NCBI GenBank assembly: GCA_003427395.1
Contig: BFEA01000011.1
Coordinates: forward strand, 1,390,079 to 1,418,776
Direction: 5' to 3'
DNA from: Chara braunii
Lineage: Eukaryota > Streptophyta > Charophyceae > Charales > Characeae
Length of the DNA stretch: 28,698 bases
In this document: positions 19,870 to 28,698 of the stretch, piece by piece
Numbering within the stretch: position 1 is the stretch's first letter
Layout: every line of letters begins with the position of its first letter
Position numbers and translations under genes: made by a program
Notes under the pieces: model-generated
What the model saw: the letters and a program-made list of their open reading frames with translations, nothing else
Told to the model about the DNA's origin: nothing
Database searches by the model: none

Positions 19870-20929
19870 TGGACGATCAACAAAAAATGGTTCTGGGTCC
19901 TTGGTTGTATAAAAGGGTGTAAGTTGCATTCGTTGTAGAATCATGCATAGCTTGACTATGGGTGGTTTGTAAAAAGGTTAATGATACTGCCCCTATTGGT
20001 TTGCCTATGGGACTAGGGGTCCTGCATACTTGACGGTCACTAAGCTGAGAGGTCCTATAGGCATTAGGAAAGGTAGACGGTTACTTCGATACCTACAAGA
20101 TGTTGGGCCCGGTTTCTAGCACTTTTCGAGTCTTCACAAAGCTAAGTCGGGTAATGCTTCCGGTGTTTTCTGTTTTGCTATTCCGAGTAGACTGTGGGGG
20201 GACCGGCCTCGAACAACTTTGTACCGTTATTCATAGTCATTGGGTTCGGCGTGGTTCTGCTGGTGTGCTGAGTTGAGAGTGCATTGGTGTATGGGTGTGG
20301 TGTGTCTGCGGTATAATGTTTTTATATCGGGAATGAAGCTTGATCAACGTGTTAATGCACGATTGATCTTAGGTGTGAAGACTTTGGTTATGATGTGGTT
20401 GAAGATGTCGTTTTAGGCGCTGACCTGTCGGAGGCCCTTTTTGGGCGTTGATTTATTGTGGGAGTCAAATGACCGTGATGAGAATTAAGCCAACGAAGTT
20501 TTGTTGGAGGTCGTCTGGTTGGAGATGTTTTTGCTGTGATTGAAGATCAAAGATCCTCGATGAGAGAAACGCAGTATGTAGAAAAGATGAAAGTCTTATC
20601 TAATGTTTGACATGCATTGTTTGAGACCTTTTAGAATTAACTGTCGTTTTAGGGTTATTTTTGAAATTGTCTATTTCGTTGATTTGACGTTTGTGAGAGG
20701 AGTACTTTAATTTTTTTTGTGGTCCATTATGTGATTGGTAGGATTTGGTTTTTAGTGTTTTGGCTTAGATGGTTTGTAGGATTTTCCTATTTTGGCTTAT
20801 ATGTTTTCTATAATTCTGTTTTGTCGGATTTCATTTTTCATTTTTGTTACTCATTTTTTTTGTTCATGTGCTTCATTCTAGTTTTTTGGTGTAGGATTTT
20901 CCCTTCCTCGATGTGTACCACTGTGTTAT
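19870..20929. other. No gene recognised; G/T-rich spacer
   Basis: The plus strand is biased to G and T, especially at 20640-20890. A 121-codon frame from 20719 is a hydrophobic product of T-richness that then runs into the large repeat. I see no domain, RNA gene or repeat that I can name. Confidence 0.4.
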
Positions 20930-22649
20930 CGAGTGCATCGGTCCGACACCACACAAGGCAGCGTGGGACCCTCCCGGCCGCGCCACGCAGGAGTTGGTCT
21001 TATCCTCGTCGCGAATATATAATGGAGCTTCCGCATGCCGCTCCGACCGAGTGCGTCAGCCATACCTCTCGCGAGCCCCTATGACAGGATAGGGCCTACG
21101 CGAGGCATGAGTTACCTCCACCTTACAGGAGCTGTCACCTCCGTATCCCCGCCGAGCTACCAGTCCACAGTACGAAAGCTAATCAGCTGCAATCGCAGAG
21201 GTGGACCAGCCGAGGGCGTTTCTCGTTCGTTGTAGCATGGGGGATACGCGCGGTCTCACGCCTCTATCGAACCCGAACAGACATCTTAGGGGGTTGAGGT
21301 CCCAAGCGCGACTCGTCGCCGATCGACTAAAACGCATCCCACACACCACGCGCATACCACTCTAAAGAACATAAAAGTAAAAACACGCACGCATATGTAT
21401 ACACGAAACGACACTGAACAAACGACACGACAACACTCTTGGTCCCTTAGTAGACATCGCATAACTTTCAAGTGCGGAAAATCGGGTAGGCGTCGCGTGC
21501 GGAACTCGGTATAAAACCGCGTGGATGCAAGGCTAAATCATATCGATTAGCAATGCATGAATTAGCAAGCAATCGCAATGATGGCGTGCTATGCAGTACC
21601 CATACTCATGCGGTCCTCGTTAATCTCGAGGATCGTATTCGACACTCAAGTGTCGGCTGACACGCGCCTTGAGGGAATGATCTCTCGACACTGGACAACG
21701 GCCAGGTGCGGTTGAGAACCACACCTTCTTCTGCACCCTGCGGAGAGTGGGTGGTACACAGGTTCATACTTGTGGTGGCAATCGTCTCTTATGGCCTTCG
21801 AGACCAACTCCTTCACCTAGGGCCTGGGGAGATGGTGAAGGGGTTTGATATTTACGGCTGTCACGGACTACAACGTCCAACTATAGAAATTCTAAGAAGC
21901 AAGGGGTAAAAGAGGATCCCCCCCTCTTCTTTAGCGCACGATCGGCTTAACCCTTATGCGTGGTTCCAATAGGCCGCGCAAAACACTCAAGACATATTTA
22001 TTTACATATATATAGAGAGGGTTATGCTTTTGTGACGATCATTTCTCACGATCACAGTGGAACTCCTCTCAGTCATATGTATGTACATGATCGCAGGCAG
22101 TCAAATCCAAAGTCCGAACCACCCAAACCTACCTGCAATCACATCAAAGAGCCAACAAAAAGTTCATGCACTATACGGGGTCAACTTCAGTCAATCTTTA
22201 TACTCATACCCCTCGCTTTAGCCATGCAAGCCCCAGCCTTTATCCGACCAACCTTAATTAAATACTCAGTACCTTTGTTAAATGGCCATTCAATAAAAGT
22301 CTGGGTAAAAACCTTAATAAAACAATAAAATCACCAGGCTGAAGCATTTTAGGTTGAGCATTGAGGGTGTATTGGAGTTGAGTCTTAAACCGCCGAATCG
22401 ACAACCGACCTTTTAACAATGATAACACAAATGGTTAACACGAGACAATCCTTGTAGGATCAAACTGAGTCTAGTCTTGATCTTGAATCAAACGATCAAG
22501 AGGACCTGTAACACAAACAAATCAATCCCCTGGCTAGATCTATAGGTCCATGGAGAATAATCTCCACATCACAATCTCACTCAAAATCTTCCTAATTAAC
22601 TAAGCCTAAATCTACCGTTAAGTAAAGTGTCTAAAGAAAGGTAGATCCT

Positions 22650-22720
22650 GACAAGATCTCCTCTATACAAAGTGCATCGCCAGAATCGCCACCTGTCAAA
22701 ATATATTCTAACTCCTCTTA
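22650..22720 (-). repeat. Single copy of the 67-bp primer-binding-site-like module
   Basis: On the minus strand it shows TTTTGACAGGTGGCGATTCT followed by a diverged interior and CTTGTCAGGATC. It corresponds to the duplicated module at 9206-9339. Confidence 0.6.
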
Positions 22721-22724
22721 GACT

Positions 22725-23030
22725 GAGAAAATTTCGGCAGCCCTTCCCGTAGGAAAAGTGTCTTTCCAGAATTTATATAAACTCAAATGTAAAACAAAAA
22801 TAATCTATATCTTTGAGAAGGCTAAATTTTGTCTAACTTCTTGAATCAGTAAGAATCTGGGCAGCACTCCCTTTAGAAAATGAGACTTTCCAGATTTTTA
22901 CTAAGTCATGTACAAGCTTAAACAAATCGAACCTTGAAAAACCAAAATTTGACTAATTCCTTGGATTTGTAGAAATTTCGGCAGCGCTTCCCGTAGAGAA
23001 AGTAGTTTGCCAAGATTTATACAAAGTCAA
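22725..23030 (-). repeat. Three A/B tandem units (A-B-A)
   Basis: Reverse-complement anchors are AAATTTCGGC at 22729 (A), a GGGC anchor at 22860 (B) and AAATTTCGGC at 22973 (A). The A-to-A distance is 244 bp, matching 245 and 248 bp in the left arm. Confidence 0.75.
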
Positions 23031-23040
23031 ATAAACTGCG

Positions 23041-23236
23041 ACCAGACCATTCATCTTAGAAACAATGTCTGGTCCTTAAAGTTTGCACAGTCAACACCCC
23101 ATAGAAACAACAATCAGGTCATTCATCTTAGAATCAATGGCAACCAAACCATTCATCTTGGAAACAATGCTTAGCCCTTCAGAAAACAGAACAAAACACA
23201 GCAGTCAAGCCATTCATCTTAGAAACAATACTTGAC
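23041..23236 (-). repeat. Four hairpin repeats of the conserved-core family
   Basis: Two copies keep well-paired arms with sequences unlike the left-arm copies: 23041-23073 (ACCAGAC with GTCTGGT) and 23204-23236 (GTCAAG with CTTGAC). The two middle copies (about 23115-23170) have the core but their arms no longer pair well. Confidence 0.8.
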
Positions 23237-24599
23237 TCTATAAGACCCGTTCAAACACAAGCAAACCTGCCTTCCTCCCAACCTTCCCCCTGATGCAACC
23301 CCTTTTTGCAATCTGCTTTCAGACACTCAACAAAAACTGAAACTGAAATTGCAAATACGCTCTTTCTACTTAGTATGGTTTATGTCCTGAAAGTCAAACC
23401 CAAGCTAAACGTAAGGGGCATACAGTATACTCAGTCAAACATAGCCAGGTGTACAGGTAGGGATTATAATTGGGTTTGTAAAGGGGGTCAGGAAGTTACC
23501 ACTCAGTTCCCTGCCTCCAGAACTCCTCCTGAGTTTCGGCAGAGCTCCTGCAATCGGTTGGGCGAACCTCCCACATAGATCTTGGCACGGATTACGGGTT
23601 GCAATCCCGCCTGTCGCCTTCCTCTCAGAACCAATAGACTAGACTTAGAGTGAGAAGGGCAAAAAGAGATAGGTTGAGACTCTCAGATCCAAGAGGGTTG
23701 CACTCAGACTTGCGTGAGAGGGCCTTGAAATCTTAAAGTGTCTGAGGGCCCTGCAATGATGACAAAAAACGTAGCAGCTTGATCCAATCGACGTCAAGCT
23801 GTTGAACTCACCCCCCCATGTCGTTCCTCCAATTCGAAGCAATACCCCCCCTTCGCAGTCTGACCGCTCCTCTAAGTCTCAGTACTCCGCCTTGAATCAA
23901 TCATTGTTACACAGCACATCGAAGAGCAGGCAGCTTAAGAACCCCCACCATACTATCGCGTGCACAACCCTTGCACATGGCTATAGGGTGTTGTACTGGT
24001 GTACGATGCTAGTCTCAGTACACCACCATACTGTGCGCAACAATGCACAGCAACTAGCTGTAGCCGCGACGTGCTGGTGTAGCTGGCACTCGTATCAGCA
24101 ACTTTGATCGGCGCAGTAGCAAGCTTAACGTAGTTGTGAGCCCCCTTTGTAACCACCCCTCCAAGCCGCGGCAACAGCCTTCCTTGCAGTCCAACCACTC
24201 CCCTCTCACTACGCCTTCGCCTCTCGAAGTGAAGTTGCAACCTTATGGCGGTCTGCACAGTTGCAGCAACGACTTCTCAAAGAATCGTCTGCGCAGTAAC
24301 GGTAAGCAACTAGCAGCAGTTATAACCTCCCTGCTGCAGCCAGTGTGGGTGGCAGTAAGCGAAGATGGCGCAATAACACTCTCACCGCAACAGTGCACTC
24401 CCCTCTATACAGGCAGCAGCGGGGGAAGTAGAGTCGAATGCTGAATACACAGGTTACTGCCACAATCACTGGTAGCACCGGATCCAACGCACATACAAAA
24501 GACTTCAACCCTGATCAAAGGGATGAACGAGCCGAGCTAGATGAAGAGGTTCAACTTGAGGTAGACGACGTCATGGTGCAGGCCACGCCGCTGCTGTTA

Positions 24600-25330
24600 T
24601 CGACAGTACGAACTCCCCGGCTGGCCCCCTCGGCGCTCCAATCGTTAGACCGTGCAAAAGTTTAGACTAGATCCCCCGCCAGAATACGGAGTGTGCAGCG
24701 TTGCTCCGCCCTCGCTACTCGTTGACGAACCCTTCGACCCCCTCGAACGGTTGCACAACCTCCTCTTAGCAAAAAATAATCTGGTCGTAGCTCCTACCAG
24801 ATACTAGCGAGGTCAGAACAACAACCTAGCTGTATTACTCCTCATCCGTGCAAAATGGGCCGAACTCTTCACTAGGACAAAGGAAAATACATAACGATAG
24901 GCAGACACCTCAGTCTGGTTTCACAGGGCTCACTACCTTGCGTACGAATGAGGCGGAAGGACGCTGCTTCCACAAATAGGATAAGAAAAAACGAAATGAA
25001 AATTCGTCCAAAAGACAGTCAGGTACGTGCTCTCTCGTCCCCCTCCCGCTGCTTTGGCCACTTCCGTACGAGCCCCTGAGCCCTATCGTAGCAACGAGCA
25101 AGGCGCCAACCGCTACACCAAGTACGTCTTCAATCCTTCGTGTCGCACCCTGCTAGTCCCATCGATAGAATAATCAAACATCGACTGAATCTTTCGCTAG
25201 AACACGGAAAGGTACACTGCCAATTTCGAGTTCACCCCCCTCCTACATGCAACACCTTTGTCGGACCTCTCGCTGATTTATGCGCGTCATCCTTGCTTAG
25301 GGGCTACGCGAATATTCTCTGTATAGTTCC
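24600..25330 (+). pseudogene. Possible decayed coding frame, unknown family
   Basis: From about 24664 one plus-strand frame reads like protein for several hundred bases: LDPPPEYGVCSVAPPSLLVD, LERLHNLLLAKNNLVVAPTR, LAVLLLIRAKWAELFTRTKE, then, after stops, NRYTKYVFNPSCRTLLVPS. In-frame stops at about 24805, 24892 and later disable it. The adjoining frame 24438-24665 is open and acidic (AELDEEVQLEVDD) and may be the upstream part. It lies in the segment of the right arm that does not align with the left arm. A degenerate gag-like protein is one possibility, but I see no diagnostic motif. Confidence 0.25.
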
Positions 25331-26292
25331 AATTTTAACAGATGTCCCGAAGGATTCACATGTAGTAGCGCCCGACGGCCCCTCAGAGCCTGAGCAGCAG
25401 CCTCAGGCTCGTCAAAATATTTGGTTTTGGTCATCAGGTGCCGTCATCTGGGCCCGCACATGGTGCACCCACTGTAGCAGGCCAACGGCCCGATGATCGG
25501 TCCTAAAACCTGCATCGGCCCCCGATGGTCCCAAGTGAAGGGGGAAATAAAATAACCACCAAACCCCAAAAATAAGTGGGGCAACCGACGAAAAACAAGT
25601 CGCGGGACCCACCAGCGTTCCCTTGGTCCTGCGGAGCACGCCCGCGATCAGACTCCCCTGACAAAAACTAAGGGGGATAGTCTCGCGGGACCCTCAACCC
25701 CTCAACTTCTTCACAAGACGCTCCTTTGCTCCTTCGCCATCGCCCGCTGGCCTCGGTCCCCGTACCTTCGTCTCAAAGGTCCAATGTCGTAACCTATAGG
25801 GCTAGCCCCAAGCCTGAGACCAGCGCACGCGGAATCCCATATGAAACACTGCTGCATTATGCCAGGGCTGAGAAAGCGGCCTGGTCCTCCTCCCTACCTG
25901 CGACCAAGCCCGACCGCTAGCCGTCTGCGCCGGCCTGCTCAAACTTTGCTATGGCCGCCACAAGCGTCATTCGGCTCACCAAAACTTATTGCCAGCCGGA
26001 CATTCCGGACGAAAGACAAAGACTTTGAAATCCTTACCTTAATCAGCAAATAGGGACCAGGCCGGCCGACTATGCCGGCTTCACGAACAGTACAACGAAA
26101 AGGAAAAAAAAAATCACACGCGCGCCTTAAAACTGCGCGCCCACACTCTCTATTCTAGTCAATCTCCCAGTCAACGTCAACCACATACTCAATCACGCCT
26201 CGCGTGGTATACTTAGACTTTAACCAAATTTACTTTCTGTCATTTGCAAAAACCAGGGCGGATACCCTTGCAGAGGTATTCGCGCCGACAAT

Positions 26293-26975
26293 GTATCATT
26301 TTCGTGGTTCCTGGGTATTTGGGCATTGACTTACCTGTTCTTAGATCGATGTTGGTGTTTGGTTTGATAGGCCCTGCTCAAACAATATGGCTTCTGATTT
26401 TATAGGTGGGCAACCCTACTTTGTTTTGTTGTTGTTGCCTAGTTCGATGCTTGGTGGGAGATGGGGTGTGCGGGCGGTACTTTCTACCATGCCGGGTTTG
26501 AATTTCGAACACACTTTGATTAAGATAGGTGGGCGACCCTTATTTGCTCTGTTGCCGGCGTTTGGTTCATGGTGGGGTAATGACGTGGAAATACTTAGAT
26601 ACCCGTGAGATCCGAAGCGGTGGTCTGGGAGAGACTTCGATTCTTTGGACGGGTTGTATTTCGTGGTATGAAATGATATGTTGTAGTTACTGTTTAATAC
26701 AATTTTTTGTCTGATTATTTGAACTTGATAGTGGTTGGTGTTGTGTTAGGGGGAGGAGTGTGTACGCTGGGAATTTTGGTTATCAGGAATTAGTAATTTT
26801 TATAACACAGTTGATGCTGTGTTAGGATAAGAAGTGTGGAGACTGTGTATGCAGGGATGGGGCTTTGGGCTTTCGGTGAGGCAGGACAACCTGTCGTCGC
26901 TGTTGTTGAGCATCTTCTTCATTATGTAATTGCTTTGGGCACTGAACCCTGTTAATAAAACTTCAATTTCGAAAA
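26293..26975 (+). mobile_element. Probable retroposon 3' end with poly(A) signal
   Basis: G/T-rich sequence ends with AATAAA (26954-26959) about 12 bp before an A-rich run from 26972. That is how a retroposed transcript or LINE 3' end looks. It contains two related repeats, near 26400 and near 26525 (both with ATAGGTGGGC), about 122 bp apart. No domain is visible in its short frames. Confidence 0.4.
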
Positions 26976-27084
26976 AAAAAAGAAAAAAATGAGGAGAAAA
27001 AAAAAGGAGGTTGGGCCTGTTTCCCAACTTGTGCCGCTCCCCACAAATAGATCCGAGCCCGAGTTATTTTGAAAAAAAAAAAAA
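26971..27084 (+). repeat. A-rich tracts (poly(A) runs)
   Basis: Three A-rich blocks lie at about 26972-26988, 26998-27005 and 27072-27084. The first follows an AATAAA signal. Confidence 0.7.
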
Positions 27085-27600
27085 GTATGAAAAACGATAG
27101 TGAATCTTTCTTGTTTAACCCAGTGGTAAGAGACAACATTACAGTTCCCCCCGATTTCGAAGAATCTACGTCTAGATCTACAATGAACATGTGATGCCTT
27201 TCTCCATGAATTTATCCATGGTATGGATTATATCTTCAACTTCCTTTCAACTTACGTTACGACGCTTGCCATGCCACTTGCGTATCACTAAGAAGCGACA
27301 AAAGTTGCTTCGCTTGTAGTCTCTAATACTAATTCACAAAGCTTCATACTTATCTTGAAATTAGGATTTCGTCATGTTTTAATCTCACTTTAGCTATTTT
27401 GCGTAAAGTTGAGTTGTTGTTTTTTGTGTTCTTGTAGAAACACGAAGGCATACACCCTGCTTTTGAGGACATTAATTTACAGTTCGAGTATGTTGTTTTG
27501 ATTCTCTACCATGACGAATTAATTGATTCATTGTAGGCATATGTGTGATTTTGTTTTTTGTTAATTAAATTAATGCAACTGACAGACTTCGGTAGTGTGA
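27085..27600. other. No gene recognised; AT-rich spacer
   Basis: It could be mitochondrial intergenic sequence continuous with the tRNA and nad fragments, or nuclear spacer. I found no tRNA or coding motif that I can support. Confidence 0.3.
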
Positions 27601-27619
27601 CCCGCCTGATCTGACCCTT

Positions 27620-27639
27620 TGATATGATAAATCATATCA
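27620..27639. terminator. Perfect stem-loop next to trnE
   Basis: TGATATGA and TCATATCA form an 8-bp stem with a 4-nt loop, 4 bp downstream of the 3' end of trnE on the minus strand. Plant mitochondrial transcripts often end or are processed near such stems. That role here is inferred. Confidence 0.45.
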
Positions 27640-27643
27640 TGTA

Positions 27644-27716
27644 TATCCCTTACGAGATTTGAACTCGTGTCTTCGCCATGAAAAAACGATGTCCTATACC
27701 TCTAGACGAAAGGGAC
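27644..27716 (-). tRNA. trnE: tRNA-Glu (UUC), mitochondrial type
   Basis: On the minus strand a complete 73-nt cloverleaf can be drawn. The acceptor is GTCCCTT with AAGGGAT (the outermost pair is G-T) and the D-stem is GTCT with GGAC. The anticodon stem is TCGTT with GGCGA around loop TTTTCAT, giving anticodon TTC. The T-stem is ACGAG with CTCGT, the loop is TTCAAAT, and the discriminator base is A. It closely matches the plant mitochondrial trnE(UUC) form. No 3' CCA is encoded. It lies 8 bp from a degraded trnR-like sequence on the other strand. If the block is a nuclear insertion, the gene is probably silent despite its intact fold. Confidence 0.9.
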
Positions 27717-27724
27717 AAATTAAT

Positions 27725-27798
27725 GTGTTTGTAGCGCAATTGGATTGAGCACTAAACTACGGATTTGGTGGTTGAGAGTTTGCGTTCTCTCAACAAAG
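27725..27798 (+). pseudogene. trnR: Degraded tRNA-Arg (ACG)-like sequence
   Basis: Recognisable parts are TA at positions 8-9, a D-arm GCGC/GAGC (one mismatch) with AATTGGATT loop, and an anticodon stem CTAAA/TTTGG with loop CTACGGA (anticodon ACG at 27759-27761). The T-stem is GAGAG/CTCTC. The T-loop has 8 nt instead of 7, and the acceptor strands (GTGTTTG and AACAAAG) do not pair properly. It therefore looks like a tRNA-Arg pseudogene of mitochondrial type. Confidence 0.5.
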
Positions 27799-27951
27799 AA
27801 GAAATACCTTCGCGGATCTTATGAGGAGGAAGACTCTTGTTCGTCTGCGGAATCCGACTGACCCTCTTCGCTGCTTGTAAGGGTTGGTTTCCCTCCCAAG
27901 CTACTATAGGGCCTCCGTGTTGCAACCTAAGTAGCTTACATTTCGTGGTTA

Positions 27952-28162
27952 CATATATTTGGTTTTTACCTCTTAGCTATTTTATTGATTTTGTTTCAAA
28001 CGGGAACCCCTGATTTACAAATCTTATTAACAACATAATTTAACAAATGACGTCAAATATTGCTATGGATTGTTTTTTTTGCATCTCTTTTGCAGTAAAA
28101 GTACCTATGGTACAAGTTCATATTTGGTTACTTGAAACTCATGTAGAAGCACCTACCGCTGC
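27952..28162 (+). pseudogene. nad4: nad4 fragment (mitochondrial NADH dehydrogenase subunit 4)
   Basis: NAD4 is a proton-pumping membrane subunit of respiratory complex I. The reading IFGFYLLAILLILFQTGTPD then LQILLTT matches a transmembrane part of NAD4. It continues with RQILLWIVFFASL after two stops, and then, in a shifted frame, FAVKVPMVQVHIWLLETHVE and APTA. This is about 70 residues of a protein near 500 long. Stops within 28000-28050 and a frameshift near 28080 rule out function. Homology stops abruptly at 28162, where the sequence becomes the end of the inverted nad5 fragment. Confidence 0.9.
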
Positions 28163-28475
28163 ATCATATCTTCGGCCAAATATTCTACAACTCCCAAAAG
28201 TCAAAAGATTGCCATTAGAGTAGGAACATCATGACATCTTTCGATGTCTCACTTAAAAGCATTGGTTGGAGCAAGAAAAGTGAGAAAAAGTAAACGAAAA
28301 GAATAATAAGAAGTCAAAAATACAGAAAGACTCCCAAGCCAAAAAAACAAATGACCACTTATGGTATGTTTAGTATAAGCAAGTTCTAAAATCACATCCT
28401 TCGAATAAAATCCAGTTAAAAAATGAAATTCAATTAAAGACATGCTGCCTATTAGCATAAGTAAAAGGTAGACTC
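28163..28475 (-). pseudogene. nad5: nad5 fragment (mitochondrial NADH dehydrogenase subunit 5)
   Basis: NAD5 is a proton-pumping membrane subunit of complex I. On the minus strand from 28458 an open frame of 69 codons carries [20 protein letters not shown] and [12 protein letters not shown], characteristic of NAD5. A stop at 28249-28251 (TGA where CGA is usual) interrupts it. The same frame then continues with DIERCHDVPTLMAIF and EYLAEDMM down to 28163. Upstream, SLPFTYA is visible in another frame (28474-28454), so a small deletion near 28456 broke the frame before MLIGS. Only about 100 of some 670 residues are present. It abuts the nad4 fragment head-on. Confidence 0.92.
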
Positions 28476-28535
28476 ATTCTCATTTCGATACTTTACAACC
28501 CACAACACGTTGGACTTTATGCAAAATGAGAATGA
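28474..28535. repeat. 12-bp perfect inverted repeat at the edge of the nad5 fragment
   Basis: TCATTCTCATTT (28474-28485) and AAATGAGAATGA (28524-28535) are exact reverse complements around a 38-nt loop. A third partial copy (AATTCTCATTTTT) lies near 28562. The left arm begins where nad5 homology ends. Confidence 0.7.
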
Positions 28536-28613
28536 ATCTTCAATGATAAGCAGGGAAGATTAATTCTCATTTTTCACACTTTCAAACGCAATGGGGCTTA
28601 CACGCGCATGTCC

Positions 28614-28618
<5 letters not shown>

Positions 28619-28698
<80 letters not shown>
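28619..28698. repeat. (CT)n microsatellite, runs off the window
   Basis: An uninterrupted TC/CT run of about 40 dinucleotides reaches the window edge. The sequence just before it (CGCGCATGTC) matches that before the CT run at 11473. Confidence 0.95.

Larger units (their letters stand above)
20930..26292 (-). mobile_element. Right arm of the large inverted repeat: non-coding retrotransposon-like element
   Basis: This is the reverse-complement relative of 4183-11071, shorter by about 1.5 kb. Much of the difference comes from fewer hairpins, fewer A/B units, one 67-bp module and no MITE. The best-conserved part seen by eye is 22190-22400 against 9590-9790, at roughly 85 percent. Homology ends near 20930 and 26292 (TGTCGGCGCG on the minus strand). 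Block 23770-25600 does not align by eye with 4870-6690, though the two are of similar length. No intact gene is present. Confidence 0.6.

Noticed and set aside
20719-21084. 121-codon frame with hydrophobic N-terminus
   Set aside because: The Phe/Leu/Val-rich part is a consequence of T-richness, and the frame then crosses the boundary of the large repeat.
24136-24444. 102-codon open frame
   Set aside because: Composition follows local CAG/GCA-rich repeats; no domain is seen.
27100-27200. Possible extra tRNA near the AGTGGTAAGAG phrase
   Set aside because: No acceptor or T-arm pairing could be built.

Overview
The window looks like gene-poor nuclear DNA of a land plant. It holds three decayed pieces of plant L1-type LINE retrotransposons, long (AG)n/(CT)n microsatellites, a foldback MITE-like insertion, several tandem-repeat families, and a block of plant mitochondrial DNA (an intact-looking trnE(UUC), a degraded trnR(ACG)-like sequence, and nad4 and nad5 fragments) that reads as a nuclear mitochondrial insertion. 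I found no intact protein-coding gene. The exact lineage cannot be fixed from the sequence; a mitochondrial trnR(ACG) would be compatible with a non-angiosperm, but this is weak evidence.

Layout. Positions 1-795 are a degenerate TGTC/CTGT minisatellite, followed by a Z-DNA-type alternating tract (895-970) and a 59-bp hairpin repeat array (984-1207). Positions 1210-3420 have little recognisable content apart from short tandem duplications and one short protein-like frame. Positions 3424-4165 are a chain of closely spaced stem-loops. From 4183 to 11071 runs a non-coding repeat element, and a second, diverged copy lies in opposite orientation at 20930-26292, so the window is built around a roughly 22-kb imperfect inverted repeat. 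Both copies carry the same internal modules in the same order: a hairpin array with a conserved core, a 124-bp A/B alternating tandem repeat, and a 67-bp module with a retrotransposon primer-binding-site-like motif. Copy numbers differ between the arms (10 against 4 hairpins, 5 against 3 A/B units, 2 against 1 of the 67-bp module). Only the left arm carries the MITE (7820-8158).

The spacer between the arms (11072-20929) carries an AG/CT microsatellite hairpin, then LINE pieces. A forward LINE has ORF1 (nucleic-acid-binding region with zinc knuckle) and part of the ORF2 endonuclease, up to 15660. It is followed by a 111-bp duplicated junction segment. An inverted piece with endonuclease plus reverse transcriptase covers 15772-18000. 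A forward ORF2 3' part with a zf-RVT zinc-binding motif covers about 18300-19720. The inverted-then-forward order of the last two pieces is what a twin-primed (5'-inverted) LINE insertion would leave.

The right end (26293-28698) holds a probable retroposon 3' end with AATAAA and poly(A), the mitochondrial block (about 27600-28475) in which nad4 and nad5 are joined head-on in opposite orientations, and a terminal (CT)n run. The most unusual signal is the hairpin array at 7210-8358 and its partner at 23041-23236. The 20-nt core stays nearly constant, while the flanking arms differ from copy to copy but mostly remain complementary to each other within each copy.
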